Shown: one piece after another, positions 51,861 through 63,709 of the stretch
Layout of the letters: every line of letters begins with the position of its first letter
Numbering within the stretch: the stretch's first letter is position 1
From: Viscum album
Taxonomy: Eukaryota; Streptophyta; Magnoliopsida; Santalales; Viscaceae
NCBI GenBank assembly: GCA_963277665.1
Contig: OY728166.1
Span: 548,015,219 to 548,079,218, forward strand
Direction: 5' to 3'
DNA length: 64,000 bases
The notes under the pieces: model-generated
Database searches by the model: none
What the model was told of the DNA's origin: nothing
What the model saw: the letters and a program-made list of their open reading frames with translations, nothing else
Translations under genes and position numbers: made by a program

Positions 51861-54390
51861 CTATAAGGACCTGACCATAAAAATTACATAATGTGGTTAA
51901 TTCAGTTATAATGCTCTTATTACATGCCCAAATACGTTTTCGATATCAATTTAATATAATTAAGTCACAAAACATACATGAAAACCCACAATAATAAAAA
52001 CTATAAACTACTAAAAAATTATCCACTTCTTCCATAATAGTTTTTTTTAAATAACATGAATTCTTCTAATGAAAAATACTCAAAACAATTATCTTAGCTA
52101 TATTTATATTATCCATCAATAATACCCCAAAAAATGTTTTTAAATCATAGGATGAGGATATAATCTCATAAATAGGCATATAATGAATTAAATAATACAT
52201 TAGTCTAGGAATAATAATAAACATATGAAAAAAAGTTCATAAAGTGGTAAAATTCAACCATAAAGTTTCATATACTCACTTCGTTAAAACATGATATTTC
52301 CATTAAACAAAGAATACATAAATAAAAATTTAGGTAACTTGGGGAATTGCTTACTTAATATTTTAACCTTTATGGATACCATATGATTTATAACCATCAT
52401 GGATACCTTACAACTTAACCCTAATAGCTACCTTATGATGTAAGCCTTACATCTACCTTATAGTTCAACCACCATAGTTACACATAAAACAACCATTATT
52501 GTTGACTACCAATATAAAAATACCCATTGCATTAGAGTGAGGTATAGGTCCCAAAATTAATTGTAAAAAATTTTCAAGAGCAATAAAATTATCATAAAAC
52601 ATTAATAATTTCATCATAAAGAAATTCCATTTGAATTTTGAAGGAATATATATTTTAAAGAGGATATTTAATGTAAATGATATTACATTGGTTCATCTAA
52701 CAAATTACATGTTCAAACATCTATTATAATGATTTAAAGATTGGTCTTAATTTATTTTAAAACTATAATATTTTTTACTACCTTATATGTCCACATTATA
52801 ATAACTATATACCTCTTTATTAATAATATTTTGTTATTTCCTTACTTACGAATGTTTTCTTTTATGGTTTCCATGGTTGTTTTATTGTCAATTATCTTAT
52901 CAAATAAAAAAACAACAGAAATAAAAAAATTGTATTAATATGCTCCATAAAATTTTAATTATCTCATATAACATGTTTTTCAGATATGAGGAAGATTCAT
53001 TTGATAAAACATTAATGAAAATGATTTATTTTATTTTGGACGTTTTTATGACCATCAGAAACATCTAATATATTATTTAATAAATTGTTTCAATAAAGCT
53101 TATAAAACATTTTATAACTTATTATATGTATAATAATACCTTATTTAACAGCATAAATGGTTTTATGACAATACATGAATGTTGTAATGGAATACTAAAA
53201 TGCATCATATATGATGCGGTAAATCGACAGATCATAGATGATGTTATCCATTCTAAAATAAATGGGAAAGAATAAGGATTTTGATGATGAGTTTTCCAAT
53301 CAACATGATGAAATATAAATATATATAAGATACTAGAATTTTAGTTTTACTAGTATGTGTTTATTTTATAATATAATAAGTTAATAAAATAAATAAATGT
53401 AAAATAAAAGAAAATGAAATAGGATTTTACCTCTTAAATTATTTTCCTTTAGAAATTCATTCCGTAGAATGGTTTTGGGCATTTGGGGTTACCGTATTTT
53501 CTGAATGTGGGTAATAGACTTAGTAATGGAATTTAGAACAATTTAAAAATTCTACAAGTCCTTTAGGTGTAAGAAGAATAGGTGGTCAGGTGTGGTATTT
53601 ATTGTGGATGAGAGGAATGTTTTCTGATTATTTTATTCATTAGTTTATTATTTTTTCTCAAGACTATGATTTGTTTTATATTTTTCAATATATATTTAAA
53701 TAGTCTATTAGAGTTTTATATAATGGTCTTCCATTATCCATAAATCATCTATGACTCAATAATTCATGTATTTATTAAATACCATAAAATATTGTATTTG
53801 ACTCTTCACCAAAAATTTAACTATCTCACGATAATCTAAAGAATTTAACCTATCCATTTTTATATATTTTGAAATAAAAAATGAACTCAATTTTAAGAAA
53901 TAATAATTTTTTAAATATGAGAAATTTAATTTTTAGTTAAAATCATAATTTATTCAAAAATACCAATTATAAAACTATAACAGATTTTATAAGACATCCA
54001 AAAATTAATTAAGTTCACATTAAATTATATTATAATCAATATAAAATAAAATATTAATCTATGAATATATTTTATGAAGATAAATTTTCTTTCAAATCAT
54101 TCAATTTATTATGAAATTATAATTAATCATTCATGTTTCAAAAAAAACACCAACACTTACTTTATCACTTTCAAAAAAATTATTTACTAATTATGTTATA
54201 TTAATATATAATATTTTCTCATTTTAGATACAAAATTTTTTTCTACTTTCATATGTTTTGTTAGTATTCTATCAATATATATTATTAAATTTATATAAAT
54301 ACCACTTACATCATTATATATTCATAATTATGTATACTATTTAATTTAAGAATGAAAACAAATTATTTTATATTTACCAAGGTTGTTACA
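51861..54390 (-). repeat. 5' LTR of the family B chromovirus
   Basis: 2530 bp, starting TGTAACAACCTTGGTAAATA at 54390 on the minus strand, close to the family A start TGTAACACCCCAGGTAAATA. Its end reads GGTCCTTATA (51861), where the 3' LTR still has TTACA. The TATA box has changed to AATAAATACC (53594-53606). The open frame at 52741-52938 (plus) has no recognised content. Confidence 0.85.
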
Positions 54391-54395
54391 ATTCT

Positions 54396-57300
54396 ACCAG
54401 AAAAGTGGTTGGTATTTCAGGGTAATTTAAAACTAAACATATTTTATTTCTACCTTATAAGATAATTTCATCATCCATATATGTAGATAATTTACATTCA
54501 TTTTTGTGTAAGAGATTTTTGGACAACTAAATTAGAAATAAATAGTGGGTTTCTAATAAGAGTAACATAGAACATCTATTCCACTGATAAATTATGTTTT
54601 ATGAATAATAATTAAATAAAAAATATTGATCTCTCAATGGAAAAAACTGCATTAAGCCACCTATATTCGCTAATTATTTTGACAAATGATTTTGATGAAG
54701 CCTTGCTGACAACATAGTGAACCCACTAACATCCTGGATAAGATAACCGAGGGATTTAGATTAGAAATGAGAATTTAGATTACCCAATGTATATTGATTT
54801 GTGCTTCAAGATTCTACTATATTATGCCTCTAATGAATGTTATTAGATCATATTTAGGATAATTCAAATGGACATGACGGGTTGAATAAGAAAATGAATA
54901 TGAATATGAAGTAGAATGATCCTATAAAGGATTGTCGAAACTAGAATAATCCCAAATAATGAAAAAAAAAGTTCTGTAAAATTTATTAAATATTCATCAA
55001 CATTTAGTTTTCATCAAGGAATAATGATTCAATGACACTAACTAATTCAAATAACTAATATTGATCGATCAATACAAATATAATTTATAATTAATTCGTA
55101 TGGGAGTCATTTACTGAACATAGCAAGTTTTGATGCCCATGATGATGGAATTTGAAGACTCTAGTGACCAGGAGTGGCATGCAATGGGTATGGATTTATT
55201 GATTCATAGATAAGTCTTCCTTTAAGATGATATATTTTCAAGCTTCTGGATTTATATGGATGAGAGGATTGGATTATCTTCACTATAAGTGCTCGATGAA
55301 TGGTCAGAGTGATTTGTGTTAACATATTATTTAAAGAAAAACTATTTTTGACCAAGGATGACTTATTTGATAAAATTAGAGGATATATATTCATGTAGTT
55401 GATGGTTTTGTTTTAGTATGAAATAATGTAAGGTTTTTAATGATATAATTTGGATTTTCAATTTTAAAAATCATTGACTAATATCCTCAAAATTTTTTGG
55501 GAATGAAAATATTAATAATATGGATCAAACCAATATCAAATATAGAATCATATCAACAATTTTTACTTGAATATAATATGTTGAAGGGAGTTTCATATGT
55601 CTTATCCAGGAATGGGGATGTGATTTTCCAATCTAGGTTCATGTATTGATGATTTGGAATTCTGTGTCACTATTGAAAGGTAAAGGGAAATGAAAAAATG
55701 AAGATGTATTGTACAAAATTCTAATGTCTGATGAAATTAATAACTTCCCGTTAAAATGGAAAAAACATTCAATGAAAATATTATGGTGAATGTGATTTGA
55801 TATAATTCTAAATAAGAAGAAAATATAGTAGTAATGAAAATAATTTTACCATTAAAAATGAATTCAATTATATTAATGATTGTAAAAGAATAATTATCTA
55901 GAATATTAGGGATCATGGAACTTATTTTTTTGGGTAATTTATTTAGAGATAGATAGAAAACTACATAAATGAAGAAGGAAAATAAATGGGAGCAAATTTA
56001 GAATATTTTCAAGAAATCTTCTATTACTCCCAAATCTGATGAATATGGATATCAAAAAATTCTTCTAAACCTCATTGCTGACCAAAATAAATTATATTTG
56101 TTAAATATAGAGTATTCAAATAATGGAATATTTAATAGTTCTCATATTTATTTAATTTAAATATTTAATATCCCTCTATAATCATTATCTTTTAAATACT
56201 ATCAAGGTTTTATGTTTTATTTTTTTATTTATTTTTCATCAATTATTAAAATATCCCATTTCTTATTAGATTGTGAAGATTTATGAATAAAACTATTTAG
56301 TTCAATATGAGTTATATTTTATTGATGGAATATTTTTTAAAATTTCTTAACTTTCAATGGATGATTGTGAGAACAATATGTTTTTTCCATGAAATTATCC
56401 TCAATGATGATTTAGATCATTTATTGACTCCATAATAAAGGATATCCGCTTATAAGATCTTCTATATAGGCTTTTATTTAATGAGTATGATGAGATGACA
56501 TTATTTTTTATTTCATCAAATGTGTTGAGACAGTTACATTTGTGAAATCAGTTAGAAAATGATGAAGGAAGACTAATTCAGACGAATTAATATTTAGGTT
56601 GCTTGTTCTTCTACTTATCCAAATCATTGTTGCTCGTTTTCAATTCATTAATGTTTTTCACTTTTATTTTTAAATAATTTTATAAAAATAATAATAATTT
56701 CTTTTATATCATTATCATACCTATCGAAATAATTAAACTTCCACAATTAAAAAAATGTGAATGATATCTCTTTAATGGAACTCTCATTGAGAGATATCCT
56801 TGGTTGCTATTGTGCAGCAATATTTAGGTTAAAACATTAAAATTATTTTTTAAAATAAATACATATAAAATGAAAATTAAATTCCTATCATTTTCATCAA
56901 CTCTTATTAGGGGAAATAAATACTTATAAATAAAAAAATTACTTGTAAAAAAATAATTCTTAAAAAAAATTTGATGTAGGTTCAATAACCTAGAAAATAT
57001 AAAATCTGAGAATTCATAAAACCATATAATAAAAAACATTAAAAATTAAAAAATAATAATGGAGTTTTTAAATTTTAAAACATGGAAAAAAATTAAATTT
57101 CATAAAAACATAAAAAATCATACTATTATTTGGATGAAAAAAATCTATAGCATCATATTTCTCTTACCATTGAGAATTGAAAGACAAATTATGATACCCA
57201 GAAATTTTCATTTGATTTTAAATAATATCGGCCTCGATTAATCACATTAAAAATTTTCATGGGATCTCATATAATGACCCACGTAAACATCAATAGAAGT

Positions 57301-57660
57301 TTCACATGGTTTTAATAACCATGAAACAATAAGGGGTTAGTGATATCATGTCAAGAAGATTTGATTTCCCTTATCATTAGATGGATTGGCTATGGAGTGG
57401 TTTTATTACTCATAATCTACCTCAATAATGATTTGGATCCAATTAAAGAATAAATTCATAGAAACTTTTTTCCATGACTCAAAAAATGGATTACTAATAA
57501 AATACATATGTGGTATTTAGAGACATCAAGTGGAGACTATAATGTATATTGGGAGGGGATTAAGAATTTATGTTCCAGTTATCCATTCCAACAAATATTT
57601 GACCAACATGATATCCATTATTTCATTGAGTGATTGGTATTGATGTATTTGAGTATTATT
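54396..57660. other. AT-rich DNA without recognisable genes
   Basis: Open frames at 55161-55394 (minus), 56824-57039 (minus) and 57059-57241 (plus) are short, and I recognise no motif in them. Dense stop codons run on both strands. The stretch may belong to the same decayed elements as the remnants at 57.7 and 59.2 kb, but nothing I could see shows it. Confidence 0.5.
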
Positions 57661-57684
57661 GATATTGATGTTAAAAGAGGATTC

Positions 57685-57860
57685 GTATATTAGAACACCA
57701 TTGTTGAGAAAAAACATATTTCTAAAATGTCCCTTAATATACATCAATTCAGTTATTGGGACTGTATCAATGTTAAAACAGATATTGAAGTATCTACATC
57801 TCATTTAGATAATATAAAAATTGAAAATTAACTGACTAAACCTACAAGCATTATGAATTA
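57685..57860 (+). pseudogene. possible copia-type RNase H C-terminal remnant
   Basis: One plus-strand frame reads EKKHISKMSLN, about 30 residues later HLDNIKIEN, then a stop and LTKPT. The spacing and words resemble the end of Ty1/copia pol (KHI.IRYHFIR... then ...QLADILTKPL). The match rests on KHI, HL and LTKP plus spacing, with one internal stop, so it could be chance. No RT motif was found upstream, and the frame 57568-57804 on the minus strand is a shadow. Confidence 0.35.
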
Positions 57861-59206
57861 TATGTTGCCTAACTTTATTCTTTTACAGTACCAACCAAAA
57901 AAAATATCCCATTGAGATATTTTCAATAATTTTTTTGACATTAATCATTTTATTTGTTAATGTACAAAACTATAAGATAAATTTGAATCATTACTATAAT
58001 CATTCCTTGAAAAAATTTATAGATTAACCTGAATAGTGATTTTCTCAAATTGAATCTTCAATATTGGCTATTCCATACTATAAAATACTTCAATAAAGGA
58101 TCAAACTACAATAAAAATAATTAGTTTTTGGGATAATGATCAACAAAACAATAATTACTATCCCAAAATATTTATCAATGTCCAAGGAATAATCAAAATA
58201 AACATAGATACCAATCTGAGGGAAATTTTACCAACATCATGAATTATGAAATTTGAAACAATAAGATAATCAATGAAATATTTCACAAATTGATGTAATT
58301 TTTAAGAAGTTATAATATATTTCACAAAAATAACAACAGTTTCTACAAAACATGGATACTGAAATGGTAAAAACAGAAACATAAATCAGTAATTCAATAA
58401 ATCAATGATGTGGAAATATTTATTCACAATATGGCATTAAATTGAGAGGTATAGATAATGTATGTGTGATAATTAAGATAAATTAAATTTAAATTAAAAC
58501 TCCCAAACATGAAAAAATTTAACCAGAACCGAAAAATATTATAAATTCAAAAATTATTGGCAAATATTTGGTAAAATTTTCTAAACGACCTTCATATGTT
58601 TTTAAACAACATGTTGAACTATTTTTAACACTTACAAAAAAACCTTCTGCAGAAACTGTTTTACATCAAACTAAAAATGTTATCCATACACTAGTAGAAT
58701 AAGAAAAATAAAATAAGAATAATGAAATTCAACTTGAACGAACCTATAGTTATTTTTGATAATTACCAGGCTATTAAAAATGGAATAGCATTGATGGTGA
58801 TGTTCATAAAATGTATATTGATCCCCCAACTTATCATTTGAGAATCCCTGTAACTGAGAAAAAATCCAAATATTAATTGGAAAAAGATGTTATTGGATTT
58901 TTTTTGAAATTTCCACATTAATATCCATTTGATTGATTCTATAAAACAATTCCCACATTATGATAAATTTCATATAAATATGTGAACATACTGGAGGTAT
59001 TTCATGGGAGGTATGATTGATAATTTTGGAATTGATGTTTTCTCCATGATCCAACATTCTCTCCCTTTTAATTGAAGGGTTCTAGGTATGTTCATTATTC
59101 CTTAATTAGTTTTTAATCATCAATTTGATGATTTCATATTATATTTATGAGCCTGAAAAAATGGAATACCTTTTCCCATATTTTTATCTATTTAGGCTTT
59201 AGAATT
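57861..59206. other. AT-rich DNA, no feature supported
   Basis: Dense stop codons occur in all frames. If the protease remnant at 59207 belongs to an Athila-like element, the gag part should lie here, but I recognise no zinc knuckle or capsid motif. Short plausible-looking peptide runs near 58820 and 58560 are not enough to assign. Confidence 0.5.
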
Positions 59207-59480
59207 TGTGAAGAATTTTATTTCAATTAAACTATCTAATAAAATTTTAGCTAAGTGAAATGGGTCAATTCATGATGTTTTGGTAAAATTAAATGGCTTT
59301 GTGTTCCTTACTGATTCTTTTGTTTTAACAATATAATATAGACAATTTAGTTCACATGAACCATAAATTTTAGGAATACCATTCTGGAAAACTACTAATG
59401 TTGTAATTAATGTTCATAAAGTTACGATTTACATTGATTTTAGAAGTAATATAGTTAATTTTATAATCATTAAATTAATG
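59207..59480 (+). pseudogene. aspartic protease remnant of an Athila/Tat-like gypsy element
   Basis: One frame reads ISIKLSNKILAK, stop, NGSIHDVLVKLNGFVFLTDS, two stops, then ILGIPFWKTTNVVINVHK and VTIYIDF. This follows the Athila-type Gag-Pol protease pattern (...LQLADRSI..P.G..EDVLVKV..F.FPVDF.VLD...LILGRPFLAT...IDV..G.LTLRV) in order and spacing over about 85 residues. The catalytic DLG/DSG triad lies upstream and is not recognisable. Stops show that it is dead. RT and integrase, expected within the next 3 kb, are absent because a GC-rich element begins at 60102. Confidence 0.7.
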
Positions 59481-60359
59481 AAAAACCTTGTAGAAGACAA
59501 ATATATATTACAAGTTAACAATATATACAATTTTTCTATTGATTTTTTCCTTGATTTTTACCAAGATATCTATCCTCTATATTCATTCCAAAATGAATAT
59601 TTTATTGAAAATAATGATTTTTCTTAAAAAGTTGATTTTGGACCTAAAAGTATCAATATCGATTATAGTGATGATTCTGAAATTGAATTTGTTTTTTGAA
59701 TTATTTCCTTATATATTGGTATTTTTGAACAAGATAAATATGAAATATATAATAAAAATTATAGTGAAATAAGTTAACACATTTCGGATACCTTAAGAAC
59801 ATGTAATATATTTAAAAATTTTAAATTTTCCTGTCAAATTAAACATAAAATTAGTGGTAATGGCCTAGATTAAACTAAAAATGGAAAAATAAAGTGTTAA
59901 AAATTTCATTGAAAAGGATTCCCACGTTTTTTAACTTAAATTTGATATATATTTTGATTATTAAACATTTTTTATAATTGAAAATGATTTTATTTCATGG
60001 GTATGTGTTATTAATTATTCGATTATTGAGGTAGTTTTAGTGGCTAAAATAAATTCCAAGAACCCATAGAACCTCGTTATTCTAAAGAATACTAGACACC
60101 CTGTAGACGCCGAAAAAGTTTGTAACTCCCATAGGAAGTTTCAAAATGACAAAACGAAGTCATATTCGGAATTAGAGGCACGGTCCAGAGTCTTGGGAAG
60201 TGGTGCATGAAATAAAGGAGGCCTTGTGCGAAATAAAGGAGGCCTTTGCGCACTGACGGTCTCGGAACAGAAAATTTTTCTCGCCGCCTGGATTCCGCAC
60301 CAGCCGATGCCTATTAATAGAAGGCGAGCCCAAATGTTTTGGGTTTGTGGAATTCAAAA

Positions 60360-60670
60360 CGGCTCTCGTGCACGCAATTCGGCCTCCCCTGCGCACAATA
60401 TGACTTCTAGATAATTCCTCTTTTCGCACAACCTTGCCCGGGGGGTTCGACCTTGTGCGTAACTCCACTAGCTTAAGTGAATTTGCTCACTCCTATGGGT
60501 TCTTCCCTTGCACGCAATCCTTGAGCCGTGCACGCAATCCCCTTCTGTGTGCGCAATCCCAATACATTGCGTGCAATCACCTATCTACGCAATCCTCTGA
60601 TCCTATTGCGCGCCATCCCAGTGTTTTTTGCGCGATCCTTCTCCTTGTGCGCAACACCCGGGACCCCTTG
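60360..60670 (+). repeat. irregular repeats of a tgcgcgcaatcc phrase
   Basis: The phrase tgcacgcaatcc or close variants (tgtgcgcaatccc, ttgcgtgcaatcac, ctacgcaatcctc, ttgcgcgccatccc, ttttgcgcgatcc, ttgtgcgcaacacc) occurs about ten times at irregular 15-35 bp spacing. It is rich in CpG, unusual for this window. Confidence 0.75.
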
Positions 60671-61195
60671 ACGCCCCTTGGCTGCCCCTCCGCGCCGGCA
60701 CATAATGTCTCCCCTGCTGGGCAAGCGCGCCATGAGTTGATTTCCCGTACAGCCTTCTAGGCTCGTACGAAGTAACCTCAAAGTCTCGTGGGTGGTTTTT
60801 TCCGTTGTGTTGCTTTGCCTTATGCTACTCCGCATAGGAATGCTAACGGATATTGTTTCTTCACATATCCATTCTAACGTGGACCCCTCAATGGTTCGCC
60901 ATGCGGCCCCCTCCACTACAACCTTGCTGATGCCTTCCCTCCCACAAGGGGTAGAGGGAATTGGGCTTGTAAGCCATAGGGGTGTGGAGCGAACTTCACT
61001 CACCCAAGATGCAGGATGTTAAACTGCTACGCACCTCGTCCTTACCACACAACGTCAAACTATGGTCTGACCCCGTGCTTCACACGCAGGTTCCCCCCAG
61101 CTCGGACATTCTTTACACCCACTCATCTCCAAAGGAATGGAATCTTACTCGCATTGAATGAGATCCTCCTTGTCGGAGTGGCGTTTGTCCACGGA

Positions 61196-61960
61196 GGAAG
61201 GGCTTCCTCAGAGCGTAAGCCCCTAGCCTCTCTAACGGAAGGTTTCACCCATGCACCTCTGTAATTCCTCCATGCCAAGGACAATGGAGTCCCTTTCCCA
61301 CTGCGCTTTGTTGTACCACGGGCCTCCATCCCGGAGTAAGCCCTGGCACCAAGGGCCTCTAACCACGCGTATGCCCATGTTTCCTCTTTGGTCCGCTCAA
61401 TGTGTAAGCCCGTTTCCGCTTCTCACGGACGCACCCATTGCGACATGATCGTCTGGTCCCTACTGCCTCTTGTTTCTCACATCGAGCATGACTCACGTGT
61501 GCTTAGAGCGCGCATCGACCATGACATCCACTTATGGGCCACCTCAGAGCGTAAGCCCCATCCCAGCGAACTACGTGGACTTTTATCCATGCTAACAAAT
61601 GGTACGTAGGAAGCCTTCACGAGGTTCAAGCCCACCACTTGGTCATTCCGACCTCTACATGTCGGTTCCCCGACCACCATGGGCCACCTCATAGCGTAAT
61701 ACCAATATCCACTATGGGCCGCCTCAGAGCATAAGCCCCAAATACCCTCGTACAACATAACGTTAATTTGTATACCCTAAACTACATAGAATTTGATCTG
61801 TGCTAACACATGGTATGTAGGAAGCCTCCACGAGGTTCAAGCCCATCACTCAGTTATTCCGACCCCTCCGCGTCGGTTCACCAGCACCATTATGGGCCGC
61901 CTCAGAGCATAATCCTCGTATTCCCCCTCTTGGGCCGCCTTAGATCATAAGCCCCATGTC
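61196..61960 (+). repeat. six dispersed copies of a gggccgcctcagagc phrase
   Basis: gggccgcctcagagcataag or variants occur at about 61198, 61536, 61681, 61716, 61894 and 61932. They sit inside the LTR-like region and are partly explained by the larger repeated block at 61566-62190. Confidence 0.8.
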
Positions 61961-62190
61961 TCACTCCCATGTCTCATCCTGACTTCCCCCTCGAGCACAC
62001 GTTCCTTGGGAAGATCATGCCCTATCCCTGAGATCTTACTTCCTCCAGGCTCCAATCCATGCGTTCATTCCCACGGGTCGCCACTTCAGGTGTCCCACCG
62101 TATCACCGAACTACGCAGACTTTGATTCCATGCCATGGGGATACGTAGGAAGCCTCCACGAGGGTCAACCTCGTCACTCCATCATCAATC
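61566..62190 (+). repeat. three diverged copies of a 200-300 bp block with a gtacgtaggaagcc core
   Basis: Blocks beginning gaactacgtgg (61568), aaactacatag (61786) and gaactacgcag (62108) each continue with a tac/tatgtaggaagcc word (61601, 61813, 62150) and a cacgagg word. The first two also share a ccgacc...gtcggtt segment. They are spaced about 218 and 322 bp apart. The actacg...tacgtagg wording is known from LTRs of several plant retrotransposon groups. Confidence 0.75.
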
Positions 62191-63349
62191 CTGATCCTTA
62201 CATGGGTCTCCACATCCTGGTGAGATCATGCCACCCCCTCACATTCCATGGTATCTGAGAAGCTGCCCACGTGTTGGCCCCAACATCGGTGTTCCCCTTA
62301 GGGGGCCCTTCAATTTGATCCACTCTCAGTGTTTCAATCAGTCTGATCTATCTCCGCAAGACCTTTAACTCACGGCATACCCCGTGTTAAACATTGTAAG
62401 AAGAAGAAAACCTAAGAAGGTACATAATCCCCATGTTTGACCTGGGACTCCTCGTGCTTCCGCGCCATCGAGAAGCCCTATGATAAGGTACGAGAGATAG
62501 ACATGCCAATCCCCAGTGTCAAGATATGCCAACGACACCCCAACGTGACCAATATCCTCACCGATGGTTGCTGCCCAAACAAGACCCCTTGGAGCATCTC
62601 GACAGAAGCATCGTAATTAATTGGCGTCAATGCAGATATAGAAATGGGAACGAGCTTCACGAACCCATCTTAAATCTATGAGGGAGACCCGGACTAGGTG
62701 ACGAGCTCCGAGGAGGAATCCACTAAAGGAAGAACCGACATCCCATCATCCTTGCTTTCATCAAGGCCCAGACATCCCTGAACATGGAATGTATGCCAAC
62801 CGCCTTTGGGAAGTGGGAATGTGGGGCAACAAGCCGTGATTCCTCCAATGCAGCATAGACGCACGCGCGCACCCCGTCATAAAAGCGTCGGAAACAGAAA
62901 ATGGTGAACCTGACGTGAAGCTCTTCTCCTCAATACAGAGATGGGTAGCGTTCAGGGTGTTAGAAGATTAGCATGTCACCAGGTCTGGGTACCTATCAGT
63001 GGGACGCAAAACCCACTAGGGGTTCAGGAAGTCAGGATGTTAATCACTCCGTTCTATGACGTCGTCAGCGTGGATCCCTCTCGCCGCCCACGGAAGACGA
63101 AATGACGTTGGGCTATTCGTTGTTGATTTCTTTTCCTGTTATTACTTATGGGTTTATCTCCCTGTTTACAGGAATCATATCACTAAATCCGGAGCTCGAT
63201 CGCCACCTGCCCACCGGCGCAGGGGTAGGGGCAATACCGACGTGGCTACCCCACGTGGTCTTGCCTTTTCCATAGTCACTCCGGCTCCTATTGCCACGAC
63301 TTTCGGGCGTTCACGCCACCTCTCCCAATCAAAAATCATCCAGTGAAGG

Positions 63350-63709
63350 GTGATCAACGACTTGGTTCGTAGATACGACGAGGAAGGGATCATCCCCGCT
63401 AGGGGAATCACCCATTTGGATCTAGAGGCGGATGTGCCTCACTATCGTCACTTCCCCCGAGGGCCGCGCAGGGAGCTGACACTCCCCACTCTGACGTTCA
63501 ACCGCTTCGGGAGCCTATCCTCGGAGTTCCTTGACACATCCTTCCCCTATGCCAATGAGGTGGTGGATGTCCGGGTCCGCCTGGTCGGAGACCTCTCCCA
63601 TGGGTTAATGACAAGAACCTCCCCCAGGCTGCGTCGACGTCATCACCCGACTCCCCGGGCCAAGGACCAGTCAATATTTGTGCCCGCACCACCGGACCAA
63701 CCCATCTGA
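63350..63709 (+). CDS. 119-codon open frame of unknown function in the GC-rich element
   Basis: This is the longest frame in the element's orientation (MINDLVRRYDEEGIIP...). It is rich in Arg and Pro with no knuckle, signal peptide or membrane segment. An adjacent frame (63056-63346) ends just before it and is also featureless. The region may be leader or the degraded start of gag. A stretch near 63145-63170 (ttatgggtttatctccctgtttacag) resembles a plant intron 3' end, so part of this may be spliced. I do not recognise any function, and composition alone could explain the open frame. Confidence 0.2.
   Translation: MINDLVRRYDEEGIIPARGITHLDLEADVPHYRHFPRGPRRELTLPTLTFNRFGSLSSEFLDTSFPYANEVVDVRVRLVGDLSHGLMTRTSPRLRRRHHPTPRAKDQSIFVPAPPDQPI

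Larger units (their letters stand above)
44430..54390 (-). mobile_element. complete but decayed Tekay/Del-type Ty3/gypsy chromovirus (family B), about 10 kb
   Basis: On the minus strand the order is 5' LTR (54390-51861), PBS (51858), gag knuckle (50.9-50.7 kb), RT (49.75-49.3 kb), integrase (48.5-47.2 kb), chromodomain-like tail (47.2-46.9 kb) and 3' LTR (46904-44430). The outer ends read TGTAACAACC and CCTTACA, so canonical TG...CA is preserved. The flanks are AATCT (44425-44429) and ATTCT (54391-54395), a 5-bp target duplication with one change. All coding parts carry several stops or shifts, so the element is dead. Domain order (RT before integrase) places it in Ty3/gypsy, and the integrase C-terminus plus chromodomain-like tail in the chromoviruses. 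The LTR termini match family A, so B is a plausible relative of its former helper. Confidence 0.88.

Noticed and set aside
55161..57241. An endogenous pararetrovirus between the chromovirus and the protease relic
   Set aside because: No movement protein, coat protein or RT motif could be recognised; the only clear protein nearby fits an Athila-type protease.
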